Positions 50,487 through 61,307 of a DNA stretch of 64,000 nt are shown here, in pieces. The stretch is from Asparagopsis taxiformis (lineage: Eukaryota; Rhodophyta; Florideophyceae; Bonnemaisoniales; Bonnemaisoniaceae): the NCBI GenBank assembly GCA_030407315.1, contig JALQPE010002232.1, positions 62,001 to 126,000 on the forward strand, in the 5' to 3' direction. The notes beneath the pieces were generated by a model. That model did no database searches. It saw only the letters and a list, made by a program, of their open reading frames with translations, and was not told the DNA's origin. Position 1 is the stretch's first letter. Every line of letters begins with the position of its first letter. The position numbers and the translations under genes were made by a program.

Positions 50487-53400
50487 ATGACGCCAACCCC
50501 CGACCCACTCCACCAGCCGCAAAAGACCGCCCGCTCACTCACAGTCGCTCCCGATCCCGACCTTCAGCAAGACTTCTTCCCAGAACCCTCCCCCGTCGAA
50601 CAGCCCGCCGAGACAATCGACCTCACAGACAGTCCCGAAACCACATCGCCTGAAAACGTCGCCGACGCAATCGTCAACGCCCCAGATACCCATCAAGTAG
50701 AGCTGGAGGAAGACCCCGTTGAGGAGGAAGATGATGATGAAGATGATGATGACGACGACGACGAAGATGACGATGCCGAACCTGATGAAGCACACGAAAC
50801 AGACTACGTGCAAGATGCCGACGATATAGATGACGATCATGATGACGAGCAGCCCGATGATGTGCAGGAAGACACATTGGACGATCAAAAGCCAAATCCA
50901 GATGTCATCGACCTGGAACAGAGTAGCGATCAGGACGACGAAATGCCTGATGATTCATCCAACTCTCCTGACGTTGACGATGATGAGCAGGCGAAACAGA
51001 GTCATCTACCGCGCCCGGAAGACGACCAACCTGAAACTATCGCAGTAGACGCTGCAGAGAAGCAAAACATTCAAGCGCATGTCGCCGGTGCTATTTTGTC
51101 TGCAAATGAACCGAAAGCGAGTCTTTCAACTGAGGAATCGCCAGTGAAAGAAAAACCAACTGAATCGACTGGGAAACAAACAGATGTGCTGGAGCAAGAT
51201 ACATCTGCCCCTGTCCCTGCAAAAACATCGGCGCGTACAGACCCTCACGTGCCGTCATTGTTTCCCGCTGCTACTAACCTTCAGAGCTCGGAACCGAAAC
51301 TAGCAAAAGAATCTTCTGGTCCATCTGAGATGCTACCTGCTAACCGACCAGACATTACGACACCTGCAACCCTGCCGTCTACAGGGGATAACTCAGAAGC
51401 GCAAACTGCGGTCGAGCCCGCTCAGAAACAGGTACAGCTCGAAGCGTCGGATCAGACTCCACGAAATGTTGACGAAGATACGATGCACGATATCACCCCG
51501 GCCAGTGGACCTGGTACTGCCCAAGCCGCCGCTTCTGTGGCAGTTGTGCAGACACCTGTGGAGAAACAGGGGTTGCAAAAAGTTACTGGTGTCGATGCCG
51601 GCCCGAAATCATCTGCTGTGAAAGATGCTGATGACAATATGGAGCACGTGGCTGTTGAGGCGCAGAAATCGAGCGAGCAGAAAGAAACTGCTGATAATAC
51701 CGATGCGGTTATGCGTGAACAACCAACTGTGCCTGCATCAATCCCATCCACAAGCGAACAGCGGGTGGATGAAAAATCAGAGGATGCGTCGATTGCTAAA
51801 CAGTCCGATTCTGATATTGTGCAACCAGAGGTTACCAAAAAGCCAGACACTGTCATGGAGGACCTCGAACAGTCTGAACAACAAACAACTACGCCCAAAG
51901 AACCCTTTGCAATTGTACAATCACCCCCTAAGACTCAACCTGAAAAAACTCAAGAACCTCCCCCGGTTAGTAACATCCTGCCACCTTCCGAAACGCCAGG
52001 CACTCAATCGACTCGACAAGAACAAAATGCTTCTTTATCCGTAAAGGGCAGCGAGCCGGAGGACAAAAGCGTTGTTGAACCTGACAAAGCACCTGTCAGT
52101 ATCCCCATCGAACCCAGCCAAGTCGCAGCCCCGAAGAGTCTGGAGAAAGAGGGACAGTCTGAAACTGATCCCTCCAAGAATCAGGACATTGATATGGATG
52201 ACGGAAAACTTGACAAGCCAGTTAACCTTGAGAGTAAGCCCACAGAGGAAAAGCAGGTTCAGGAGGAACAGCCAGCAGAAATATCAAAGGAAAACAAGCC
52301 GAGTCCCAGTAATGAAATGCAAACGGAAAACCAACAGTTGGCGGCGCAACCGCCGGTCACTAATTCTGCAGCCATCGCGTCCGACACTATGGATATCGGA
52401 ATTGATAAACCCGAGCTGTCAACCATTTTACCATCGAAAAGCATCATTCCCGCATCGACTGAAACTTCAGGCTCTGGTAATGACAAGGTTCCAGACGTGG
52501 ACGTGAAAATGACTACAGCTGAACTACAACCCACATTTAGTCCAGCCAAAGACGTTGCCTCGAATGTTGCAGAAAAGAAGAGCGCCGATGAAAGTGCCAC
52601 TGAAGGCAAGACAAAGGGAGCCAAATCACCACCTGCTGAGACTGGATCTGGGATGGAAATCAGTAGCGGAGCAGCAACAAGCACTACCCCTGTCAACAAA
52701 GCTGGATTATCCACTCCCAGCTTTGCCCCGAAGCCTGCGCAACAGTCATCATCTAACATTACACCGCCATTGTTTGGAATCGGTATTCAGAACCTGGGCA
52801 AGGTTGTCTCATTTAGGACTCCTCCCAGTTTCCAGAGTTCTGCACTGAGTCCATCTGCACCGCCTTTCATTCCATCAGCAGAGAGGAAAAGCTTTTCATC
52901 CCCTGTTGTCTTGTCTACGTCTCAAGCTCAAGAGAAAAGTGATGATGAGATGAAACAAGTATCTGACGAAACGCTGGTACCACCTAAGGATGAAAATAGC
53001 AAAGGCAAAGTTTCGACTCCAATGGAAGCTGTCCTTGCAAAGGATGTAATTGTAAAACCTGAAACTATCTCTAATGAGCCCAAGGTGCAGCTATCAGCTC
53101 CAAAGTTGAAAGACGCAGAAGATGTCGTAACGCCGACGCCTCAGGGCGTGATTCCTCCTTCAGAACCATTGAAAGCTGAAACCAAGGGTCACAAAGTGAA
53201 AGATGTTCCACAGGAGATCCTTATCACTGAAATCGCAAACGTGTCAGTGTCAGCCAGAGCCAGCGATAACAAAGTGAGGAAAAGAGAGCATCCTTCCACA
53301 ATATCAGTTACGACTTCTGACAGCGGTGCAGTTATGAGGTTCTACGAGAACTCGAAAGGCCCGAAAGTGATGTGGTCGTCCTTCTCGTCAAAGGATCGTA

Positions 53401-55520
53401 TCAGGATTAAGAAAGTCACCAACAGGCCATTCACAATGTCTGTGACAAAACTCGGTGAAGGAAAACAAGGAAAGCCCATAGAGCTGGACAAGTATTTCCT
53501 AAACCTTTCGCAAGCTGACTTTCAGCCTTTCTATAACTCTTGTATGAAGTATATTCACGGGCCAGAGGGGTCTCAAGGAAAGAAATCTTCTCCTGCCCCT
53601 CCCCGCACTTCTAGTCTTGCGACTACGACCGATCAACCAGCGATGGGATCAGTTCGAGGAGCTTCAGAGGCTCCTGCAAAGCCAGCTGGTATTCGGAAAA
53701 CTTCGAAGATTGCAGCGGAGAAGAAGCTCTTACTTGAGAAGATGGCAGCATTGAAGAAGAAGAAACAAGCGCGCTCTTCGAGCCGTTCAAATTCCACAAG
53801 CACTGATCCAAACGACCCAAAGGCTCCCTCGAAGGATGCTAAAAATCCTTCTTCCCTTGGTCAGGATGCGACTTTGGCTCCGAAAGAGTTAGCTACCGCA
53901 AATTTGAATCAAGCCCAAGCTAAAAATGTCTCAGCAAGCAGTTTACCATCTTCTACAGCGGGTCTACAGGGGGCGAAGCGACCGTCGTCTGCTGTGAGTG
54001 GCAGTATTGGAACTCAGAAAACCAAAAAAGCAAAGTCAGCAACTGTAACCTTTGCCCTAACTCCTCCACCAGCAAAAGCAGCCGGCACGAATGAACCTGG
54101 GAAAAGCGGTGGTCTGCGAGAAGAATTGGGGCGGGGAAATTTGTCCCTAGCGCAGACATCAGCAGCCTTCAAGGCTCAGAGAGGTCAGGAATCACAACAG
54201 CCAAGTGCGAACTTGAAAGAAACTGTGGAGGGACCGGGTACAAAGCCCATGCAAGTTTCCAGTATAAAACCGGAAACTCCAGGACCATCAGCAATACATG
54301 GTGGGGTGAAAAAGATTTCAAGTAAGGCTGATGTCGTGATGAAGGATTCTATTCAACCAGCTTCAATAGATCTAAAGAGCTCTAGTGGTATAGCTCAAAA
54401 GAAGGAGACCCCAATGGAAGCTTCAGCACAGAGTGCAATTCACAAGAAAGAAGGGATGGGTAAAGCAGATAAAGAAGATGTCAAGCCATCCGCGCCAGAC
54501 ACTGACAAGGCTCTGCAAGAATCTAGAGCACAATTGCAGAAAGCACACCGCGCAACAGAAGATGCCCGTAGGCATGCCCAAGAGGCAGCAAAGGAGGTGG
54601 TAGAGTTTCGGAACAAAGTTGAACAGGCTCAGAATGAGAAGCAAGAAGCAATATCCACGTTGGACAAAGCTAACAAGCAGATTTCATCGCTTCGCGGCGA
54701 CTTGACAAAAGTACAAAAGGAACTTGAAGAGGCCGTAAGTCAAGGACAGTTGAGTGATACACACTTGCTTGAACTTGTGAACGAACTGAAAGCAGCCAAA
54801 CGTACAACTGACGCGTTGACTGCCGGCGAGAAGCCATTTTCAACGAATAGATGTCTTCCTACTAGCAGTGAGGACTTTTTTGCACGACTGCGAACGTTCA
54901 AACCCGCCAACTGGAGTGGATTCCTGGAGCTTGGCCTCATAGACCCTCTGGAATGTGCAATGCGAGGGTGGTATATTTGTGAACCAAATGTGCTAGAATC
55001 TACAGAAGGGGCGAAAATAACATTGAACTTGAGGGATTGCTACACTGGGGAGTCGTATCAAAAGGAGATTGACAGAGTACGAACTCTGATTTTGGGAGAG
55101 GGTCACAAACTGCTTTCGGGATGGGTTGGTAAAAGTTGTCCTGAAGAATTTCGGACGCTAGAAGGGAGCGGCAACTTCTATTCTGCAGAAAGTCTGACGA
55201 GCAATCTGAAGATGATGAAGGAATTGAATGTTGTGCAACGAATGAAGGAGGGTATTGACAATGATCTGTATTTACCGCTTGATTTCAGTGGGGATCAGTA
55301 TACGACGATGACTGTGTACAACTGGAAAGTGAAGAAGCACAACCCGGAATGTCTATTATTATCGTGCAAGTGGTGCAATCGGTGTGTGCCGCTGGGTGCT
55401 CAACCGGGCAGCAAGGCTGATTTCCACATCAGGAATAGCCATTATGAGTTTTGCCCAATGCGAAGCACTGATTCTGGGGTGACACATAATGTGATGACCT
55501 TGAAGACCAGCGGGGAATGA
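50487..55520 (+). CDS. Large acidic, disordered protein with coiled coil and C3HC-like zinc finger
   Basis: 1,677 residues from the ATG at 50487 (the frame opens ten codons earlier on GTG). Residues about 70-190 are extremely Asp/Glu-rich. Up to about 900 the chain is Pro/Ser/Glu-rich with no fold. A small folded-looking region (about 950-1030) contains M-W-S-S-F-S-S-K-D-R-I-R-I-K-K. A coiled coil covers about 1345-1450. The last 230 residues hold a C3HC/BIR-like zinc domain: W-S-G-F-L-E-L-G-L-I-D-P-L-E-C-A-M-R-G-W, then L-S-C-K-W-C-N-R-C, then H-Y-E-F-C-P. This pattern recalls the ZC3HC1/Pml39 nuclear-basket family. The match is by pattern only. Confidence 0.75.
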   Translation: MTPTPDPLHQPQKTARSLTVAPDPDLQQDFFPEPSPVEQPAETIDLTDSPETTSPENVADAIVNAPDTHQVELEEDPVEEEDDDEDDDDDDDEDDDAEPDEAHETDYVQDADDIDDDHDDEQPDDVQEDTLDDQKPNPDVIDLEQSSDQDDEMPDDSSNSPDVDDDEQAKQSHLPRPEDDQPETIAVDAAEKQNIQAHVAGAILSANEPKASLSTEESPVKEKPTESTGKQTDVLEQDTSAPVPAKTSARTDPHVPSLFPAATNLQSSEPKLAKESSGPSEMLPANRPDITTPATLPSTGDNSEAQTAVEPAQKQVQLEASDQTPRNVDEDTMHDITPASGPGTAQAAASVAVVQTPVEKQGLQKVTGVDAGPKSSAVKDADDNMEHVAVEAQKSSEQKETADNTDAVMREQPTVPASIPSTSEQRVDEKSEDASIAKQSDSDIVQPEVTKKPDTVMEDLEQSEQQTTTPKEPFAIVQSPPKTQPEKTQEPPPVSNILPPSETPGTQSTRQEQNASLSVKGSEPEDKSVVEPDKAPVSIPIEPSQVAAPKSLEKEGQSETDPSKNQDIDMDDGKLDKPVNLESKPTEEKQVQEEQPAEISKENKPSPSNEMQTENQQLAAQPPVTNSAAIASDTMDIGIDKPELSTILPSKSIIPASTETSGSGNDKVPDVDVKMTTAELQPTFSPAKDVASNVAEKKSADESATEGKTKGAKSPPAETGSGMEISSGAATSTTPVNKAGLSTPSFAPKPAQQSSSNITPPLFGIGIQNLGKVVSFRTPPSFQSSALSPSAPPFIPSAERKSFSSPVVLSTSQAQEKSDDEMKQVSDETLVPPKDENSKGKVSTPMEAVLAKDVIVKPETISNEPKVQLSAPKLKDAEDVVTPTPQGVIPPSEPLKAETKGHKVKDVPQEILITEIANVSVSARASDNKVRKREHPSTISVTTSDSGAVMRFYENSKGPKVMWSSFSSKDRIRIKKVTNRPFTMSVTKLGEGKQGKPIELDKYFLNLSQADFQPFYNSCMKYIHGPEGSQGKKSSPAPPRTSSLATTTDQPAMGSVRGASEAPAKPAGIRKTSKIAAEKKLLLEKMAALKKKKQARSSSRSNSTSTDPNDPKAPSKDAKNPSSLGQDATLAPKELATANLNQAQAKNVSASSLPSSTAGLQGAKRPSSAVSGSIGTQKTKKAKSATVTFALTPPPAKAAGTNEPGKSGGLREELGRGNLSLAQTSAAFKAQRGQESQQPSANLKETVEGPGTKPMQVSSIKPETPGPSAIHGGVKKISSKADVVMKDSIQPASIDLKSSSGIAQKKETPMEASAQSAIHKKEGMGKADKEDVKPSAPDTDKALQESRAQLQKAHRATEDARRHAQEAAKEVVEFRNKVEQAQNEKQEAISTLDKANKQISSLRGDLTKVQKELEEAVSQGQLSDTHLLELVNELKAAKRTTDALTAGEKPFSTNRCLPTSSEDFFARLRTFKPANWSGFLELGLIDPLECAMRGWYICEPNVLESTEGAKITLNLRDCYTGESYQKEIDRVRTLILGEGHKLLSGWVGKSCPEEFRTLEGSGNFYSAESLTSNLKMMKELNVVQRMKEGIDNDLYLPLDFSGDQYTTMTVYNWKVKKHNPECLLLSCKWCNRCVPLGAQPGSKADFHIRNSHYEFCPMRSTDSGVTHNVMTLKTSGE

Positions 55521-55743
55521 CAATTTTGGCATGGTTTATTAAGTTATGGAGAGGAGGATTGAGACATGTACACCTGTATTAAAGAAACAATGAAAACCAC
55601 GTATGTGTTACTACGGAAACGTTGACCTAGACCACGTTTAGGACAACGGTGCGTCACAAACTCCATCGCTGGCCGCCAACGTCGAAACGCAAGTGTAATG
55701 GAAGAAATTGTTTCACAGTCAATTGTTGCCGTAAACAAAAATG

Positions 55744-57045
55744 TCATGCACCCAAAAATTCCATCGCTTGCTTCTTGTCCAGTCGTTCTAACCGCTCCGC
55801 CTTATGCCTCTTGCGGCATTCCTGCTCAACCAAAACTACAAACTCTTCGAATACTTGTTCTGCCTCTTTCATTCTACTCCAAGCTTCTCCAGAGCCTTCT
55901 ATAACCCCGTCCTTCTCCTGCATTCCCTGAAGCAGTGTGGCGACTTCAGGCGCCTGCTCACCCGGCCTGAAACTATCCACCTCGGACGCGCGGAACGGGA
56001 CGCAAACCCTTCCGGTTTTCGGGTGCACGCAGAACGGCGCTTTCAGAAGATGGTTAATCTCCTTGCTGACATTGACATCGAGGCGCGGGTAGGTGTGCGT
56101 GAAAATAATATAGTCTGCCGTTGCGCGTAATTGATAGTCTGTCCGTCCGGCTTTCTGAAGCTCGCGCTCGATTCGGCCCCACTTTTCGGCCGCAGAAAGC
56201 GCGGGCGAAAGCTTTTGAAATATGCCATCTCGCACAGCTTTGTTGGGCACGTATTTTAACATAGCCTCAACCCTCTCGTCCGTGCTGAGCAGTCCCTGAT
56301 CTTCCAGAATGAATTGCTTGAAGGTGGCTTCGCAAGCGATAGATTTTGCGCGCGCAAGTGCGGGATGCATCGGAATTGTCACTTCCATTTGGCGTCTCCC
56401 CGCGTTGTCCTTCCCGTCAAACCTCATGTGCAAGTAGTCGGCAATGGCCACTCGCTGTTCGTTTGTCAACTTTCGCGCGCGTTCATCCGCCACCCAACAA
56501 TGGATACCACGACGACCAGAGTAGACCCAGAGGATGCAGGTGAAGCCAAAATCCTCGCGTAGGGCTGCGTCAATGACCTTCACAGCTGTCGACATGAACT
56601 GCCAGTTTCGATCGCAGAGCTCCACTTCGGAACCGCCGGCCAGGTCCCCGATGACGTCTTCGTAATCGGTCATGTCAATATCGAACACGAGTTCTTTCTC
56701 CTTTGGGGTGATTTGTGCGGGGACTGAATTCTTGTCCGCTGGTGGGAAGTTGTAGATGGCACCGATATCGATTTTGATCGGGACCATGCGTTTGAGGTTT
56801 TCCATGAACGAGTCATGATTCGGGAATGATTTCCAACGAATGTAGATGTCGCCTGGAAGTGTGAAGGAAATCTCTCGTCGGGACAAAGTTTCGTCGGAGC
56901 CGTAGCGTAGCCATCGAGTAAAGAGTGGAGCGGGGAAAATACGTGCATAGTACCATTTGAGTTTGGCGGGCAGGTCGAGGACACCAGCTGGCACCACAGC
57001 TGGCGCTCTGGGAGCGGCGTCGGGTTGAGAGTCTGCGGCAGGCAT
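55744..57045 (-). CDS. PRIM1: DNA primase small (catalytic) subunit
   Basis: 433 residues from the ATG at 57045; the frame opens 33 codons upstream on a TTG. Primase motifs: Y-Y-A-R-I-F-P near the N terminus, R-E-I-S-F-T-L-P-G-D-I-Y-I-R-W, the catalytic V-F-D-I-D-M-T-D-Y-E-D-V (two Asp), and Y-S-G-R-R-G-I-H-C-W-V-A-D. It makes RNA primers with PRIM2 and polymerase alpha at replication forks. Divergent from WDR26/GID7. Confidence 0.96.
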   Translation of the reverse strand: MPAADSQPDAAPRAPAVVPAGVLDLPAKLKWYYARIFPAPLFTRWLRYGSDETLSRREISFTLPGDIYIRWKSFPNHDSFMENLKRMVPIKIDIGAIYNFPPADKNSVPAQITPKEKELVFDIDMTDYEDVIGDLAGGSEVELCDRNWQFMSTAVKVIDAALREDFGFTCILWVYSGRRGIHCWVADERARKLTNEQRVAIADYLHMRFDGKDNAGRRQMEVTIPMHPALARAKSIACEATFKQFILEDQGLLSTDERVEAMLKYVPNKAVRDGIFQKLSPALSAAEKWGRIERELQKAGRTDYQLRATADYIIFTHTYPRLDVNVSKEINHLLKAPFCVHPKTGRVCVPFRASEVDSFRPGEQAPEVATLLQGMQEKDGVIEGSGEAWSRMKEAEQVFEEFVVLVEQECRKRHKAERLERLDKKQAMEFLGA

Positions 57046-57494
57046 CTTGATAAGCAACGGTGGGTGCTGGTGCTGGGAGCACTCTGAATTTACAGAATGT
57101 CTGCGTTGTGAAGACGATGCACGGATCTGTGGATTTCCCGCCAAAATTACTGTAATGAGTTAAAACCCAGCTTACAGTAGTTCGGAGCTGCAAGGGAAGG
57201 AAAAGAGCAAACTTTCGAAGATGCTGTACAATTTGCTTGGCATGGGCTCTTTCTCATCTAAGAACTGTACACCTATTTCGTTGGGCATGGCGCTGGCGTA
57301 GTGCATCTCACCTCCAGCCATCTGGTTCCACTCGCGACAACGCTGTGTGTCTCATGTCCCAACTCATTTAGCTACTTCCTCGCTGGTACACGCCCAAAGC
57401 AGACCTTCCTCTACTCGACTCTCGATATTTTGCGTGCGAGCGAGCGAGCGTGCGTGCGTGCGTTGCACTCGACACCCGGGCGTGCCACCCGAAC
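57046..57494. other. Divergent promoter (PRIM1 / WDR26)
   Basis: 449 bp between divergent starts. A GTGC/GAGC tandem repeat (57431-57462) lies just before the WDR26 ATG. No coding sequence is supported. Confidence 0.45.
57431..57462. repeat. GAGC/GTGC tetranucleotide repeat in the WDR26 leader
   Basis: About seven tandem tetranucleotides (GAGC x3, then GTGC x4), 33 bp before the start codon. Confidence 0.6.
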
Positions 57495-59282
57495 ATGAAT
57501 GGTACCAACGCAGCGTCAAACGGCAGTCACTATGCCAATGGATCTCACGACACCAACGGCTCGCATCCGAGCACCCACCTCGATGAAAATCAATGCGACG
57601 TTTCGATGAGCGACGAGCTCACAGAGCGCGGCCTCGACCGACACGAGCTGGTTCGAATCATCGTGCAAGCTGTGGATGCGCTCGGATACACAAAGTCCGC
57701 CCGAACACTCGAGGAAGAAGCTGGTGTGGAAGCTATGAGTCTCCCGATTCGTCGTCTGCGTGAATGCGTCCTACAGGGAAAGTGGCACGACTTGGAGAAC
57801 GTGTTATCTCACATCTCTGTGTTTAAATCAGATGCAGATGCGCGCGCTGCTAGGTTTGTTCTCTACGAGCAAAAATTCCTCGAGTTACTCGAAGCTGGAC
57901 ATACTGCCGATGCACTCCAATGTCTTCGCAATGACCTTACCCGCTTCAGTCCTGAGCCAAAGCTGCTTCACAAGCTTCCCTTATTATGCATGTGTAGCAC
58001 CCCGGAAGAGGTACGGGAACATGCCAAGTGGCCGGGAACTGGAGGTGCATCGCGTATTGCTGTGCTAGAAAAACTGCACAAATATCTTCCATCTCACCAA
58101 TTGCTGCAAGAGAATCGCTTAGAAAACTTGCTATGCCAAACAATAGAACTACAGAAACGACAAACTATGTACCCGTACACCCGTCAAAGAAAAGTCAGTC
58201 TACTTGAAGACATGGAACACTGCGAAAGCCGCGTACCGCGAGAAATTCTGCACCGTCTGGAGGGGCACACAGATGAGGTTTGGTTTGTCCAATTTTCCCA
58301 TAAGGGCGAATACCTCGCGTCAGCGTCTAAAGATGCGACAGTCATCATTTGGAAGTGCCTTGCGCTGCAGAAGGGTGAATGTGATATTAAAAACGCAGCC
58401 TTGTTCAAGTTGAAAGGACATTCGGAAATGATATGGTTCCTCAGTTGGTCGCCAAACGATAAGAAGCTTCTCAGCTGCGGGAATGATCGCTCAATAAGAC
58501 TTTGGGACATCAGAACGGGTAAGTGCACAGGTGTGTTTGAAAAGCACACTGAACAAATAACAGCCTGTGCCTGGATGCCACATGGACAGGCATTTGTATC
58601 GGGAGGGCACGATAGGAACATCCTAGAATGGAACGTGGATAGGTGCGAGAATGTGGCATCATACCCAGCAAGTGCACATGTGAACGACTTGACCATATCC
58701 AAGGATGGCAAACTACTGATCGCGACTTGTTCAAACAATATGATCCAGCTGTTCGATACTTCGACGAAGCAGCAGATATCATTCCTGGAGGAAGCAGTCG
58801 GTATTACGTCTATGTTTCTTTCCAACGACGCTAATTGTCTTTTGGTCAACACAACTTCGACTGAGGACCCCGAAATTGAAGACCCGGAGATTCACATCTG
58901 GGACATTTCGAAGAGAAAGATTTCAAGAAAGCTGAAAGGATTTCGACAAACAAAGTATGTGATTCGCGGATGTTTTGGAGGGCACAACCAAATGCTAGTG
59001 CTATGCGGATCTGAGGATCACCTCGTCTACATTTGGGAGAGGAGAAGTGGCAAATTACTGGCTCAGCTAGAAGGGCATCATGGAACTGTCAACACGGTTG
59101 CGTGTAACGAGAGCAATGAAGACATGTTTGCTTCGGGATCTGACGACAAAAGTGTAATTGTAAGTTTGTTCATTTGCGCACTATGTCTGTTGAATGGCGC
59201 GATCAATTTTCTAACATTTGTTGAATTTGTTGTCACTTGCGTTCAGATCTGGGGCGTTGTGGAAGATGCGGAAGAACCATAG
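57495..59282 (+). CDS. WDR26: WDR26/GID7-type WD40 protein (GID/CTLH ubiquitin ligase subunit), 2 exons
   Basis: Exons 57495-59159 and 59247-59282 give 566 residues. A LisH/CTLH-type region (L-D-R-H-E-L-V-R-I-I-V-Q, then H-D-L-E-N-V-L-S-H) covers about 45-180. WD40 repeats start near 255 (L-E-G-H-T-D-E-V-W-F-V-Q-F-S, S-A-S-K-D-A-T-V-I-I-W). The 87-nt intron (GTAAGT...TTCAG, CTAAC branch) keeps the frame and has no stop, so an unspliced reading would add 29 hydrophobic residues. Splicing restores S-V-I-I-W-G in the last blade. The protein scaffolds the GID/CTLH E3 complex. Confidence 0.93.
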   Translation: MNGTNAASNGSHYANGSHDTNGSHPSTHLDENQCDVSMSDELTERGLDRHELVRIIVQAVDALGYTKSARTLEEEAGVEAMSLPIRRLRECVLQGKWHDLENVLSHISVFKSDADARAARFVLYEQKFLELLEAGHTADALQCLRNDLTRFSPEPKLLHKLPLLCMCSTPEEVREHAKWPGTGGASRIAVLEKLHKYLPSHQLLQENRLENLLCQTIELQKRQTMYPYTRQRKVSLLEDMEHCESRVPREILHRLEGHTDEVWFVQFSHKGEYLASASKDATVIIWKCLALQKGECDIKNAALFKLKGHSEMIWFLSWSPNDKKLLSCGNDRSIRLWDIRTGKCTGVFEKHTEQITACAWMPHGQAFVSGGHDRNILEWNVDRCENVASYPASAHVNDLTISKDGKLLIATCSNNMIQLFDTSTKQQISFLEEAVGITSMFLSNDANCLLVNTTSTEDPEIEDPEIHIWDISKRKISRKLKGFRQTKYVIRGCFGGHNQMLVLCGSEDHLVYIWERRSGKLLAQLEGHHGTVNTVACNESNEDMFASGSDDKSVIVSLFICALCLLNGAINFLTFVEFVVTCVQIWGVVEDAEEP

Positions 59283-60395
59283 AAGCGGGTGGGTACAATA
59301 ACGGTAGACTTTGCAATTGTAGATGTGAGAAGGACTGGTGAGCAGGAATAGCCCTTGTGTAAATGTAAACGTAGTGCGACGTGTTGCTCAAAAGGGCTTT
59401 GATTTGTTATTATTGAACAGGTCGACCTGTTTGCATGTTTCCGTATCGATACCAATCGCATAGAAACAGCCGCGAAACACTTCTCGCTTGTGGAACAGGT
59501 TTCCAAATTCTCGACAAGTGCATCTGCACAAGCGAGTCGAGCTGTGATGACGACTTGGTCGAAATTTGCGAAGAGTCGCCACCAGTGTGTGGAAACGCAA
59601 ATTTGAAAATGAATGTTTCAATTGAAAACAGTACATTTCGCAGCGCCCATTCACCTCACCGGGACAGCGCACAGGAGAGGCCCCAATGGGGATTCCTACC
59701 TCTTCGCAGAAATATCCAAGAAATTGATATTGTTTCCCACGTGGTCCTATCACGCGCGTGCATACCGCCCATCTTATACTGATTTTCTCTGTTGTCAAAC
59801 GGTCTCCAGAGGTGGTACTACATACATGGTCTAGGTATGTGTACCATGTATTCTCATGTCGACCCCGATAAGTATTGTGCAAAACTTCCAAATCAAGCCA
59901 TGCTGCCTATCGTGGATCACTCTTCGCATCCACGAAAATAATGATGAGAAACCGGCAAATGACGCCACCATATGTTCCCATTTTGCAGATGCGAAACGAG
60001 ACTGGCGGTTTTTTCAGCGGGGAACGAGGTATGAGCCGTGTAGTTTTCAACTGGAATTTACCTCTAGCGCCAGAAATGATAACTACCGGTAGGTTTGTTG
60101 ACGACTGGCATGATGCTGCCCAATTTCGCAATACTTGTAAATTAACCTTCCAGATAATATACACTGTACTCGTATCAAAACAAGATATACTGGAGAGAAA
60201 TATACGCAAATTGTGCAACGTGGATTGCTTGTCGCGACCAGTAACTGAAACTCAAATCTGAAATTTTTCAAATATCCCACTGCCGACTCCGGCACCTTCC
60301 CACATGCATCCAATTCACAATCACTTTACCCCCGCCACATACCTGAATACAAGGCAATACCACCTGTATTCCTCGCCCAGACTACCTAGACCTCA
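59283..60395. other. Intergenic 1.1 kb, no supported gene
   Basis: Open frames up to 167 codons exist on both strands and overlap. The largest (minus, about 59388-59891) opens on TTG and shows no family. No tRNA or repeat was recognised. Confidence 0.45.
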
Positions 60396-61307
60396 TCACT
60401 GACTAGCATGAATATCGTACCACCCAGGCCTCTCCTTTCCATCTAGCATTATCTTTTCCGGCAACGGCAGCCGTTTTAAAATATCTTCCTTCGTCTGCCA
60501 CTGTATTCCCGTCCAAACATCCCTGGCGTCCTCGCCCCACGGTCCGCTATGCCCCTCGTCATCACCCACCAGCCCATCCTGCAGAACGGCTTGGTTCACG
60601 ACTTTGAACTTTTTGTACCCCAATTCCGTCAGCAATAGCAGGTCATTCTTGTGGACATTCTCCTTGCTCACATACTTTGGTCTCCGTTCAACCGCCACAT
60701 TGCCCAGACTTATCAGACAAGCTTTATCCATTCCCTCGATGTCAATCTTCATATACGTAGGTGTACCAAACTCGTCAAGAATCTCTTCACAGCTCCGCGT
60801 ACTGATATCCATCTTAGTGCAGTACGTCATGTTCCCAGCTTCTAGGATACCCTCCGGGCCTCGGCATCCAATTTGCTGGTTGAAGCTGCTGAACCGATTG
60901 GTAAGCTTACTGACGTAGAAAGACAGCTTGGCCGGTTGGTCAGAAGCATTTCCAACGAGGCCAACTCCTAAAATTTCCAACCGACCCTGCGCAACGTACG
61001 CACTAAACTTTGCTGTTGCAGCCGCAACAAGCTGTGGATTAGCTTCCACTGCGACCACGCGCACGTTTGGAGCCTGGAGATACAGCTGTGTGTCCTGTCC
61101 GGTGTTGAGACCGATGTCAAAGATGCAGGTATGGTGCGCAGTGCCAGGTCTAGGATCGCAGAATCTCAGCCCGTGTGGGGAAATCGAAGCTGCAATCTTA
61201 GCTGCGGAATAGTTGTAGCGAACAGTTGCGAGGAGAGCGATGCTGATGAGGAATGCGGCTGAGATGCGCAGAGGCATGAGAGCGGGGTTTTTGTGGGGAG
61301 GTGTCAT
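60396..61307 (-). CDS. FkbM-type methyltransferase, type II membrane protein
   Basis: 303 residues. A short basic N terminus precedes one hydrophobic anchor (L-R-I-S-A-A-F-L-I-S-I-A-L-L-A). The SAM-binding motif is F-D-I-G-L-N-T-G-Q-D-T, with V-A-V-E-A-N-P-Q-L for the acidic ribose ligand. M-K-I-D-I-E-G-M-D (about 195) is the FkbM motif IV box. FkbM enzymes O-methylate small molecules or glycans. With the anchor, a Golgi/ER lumenal glycan methyltransferase is plausible but not shown. Confidence 0.85.
   Translation of the reverse strand: MTPPHKNPALMPLRISAAFLISIALLATVRYNYSAAKIAASISPHGLRFCDPRPGTAHHTCIFDIGLNTGQDTQLYLQAPNVRVVAVEANPQLVAAATAKFSAYVAQGRLEILGVGLVGNASDQPAKLSFYVSKLTNRFSSFNQQIGCRGPEGILEAGNMTYCTKMDISTRSCEEILDEFGTPTYMKIDIEGMDKACLISLGNVAVERRPKYVSKENVHKNDLLLLTELGYKKFKVVNQAVLQDGLVGDDEGHSGPWGEDARDVWTGIQWQTKEDILKRLPLPEKIMLDGKERPGWYDIHASQ

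Noticed and set aside
59388..59891. 167-codon minus-strand frame
   Set aside because: TTG start, no family, overlapped by plus-strand frames of similar length.
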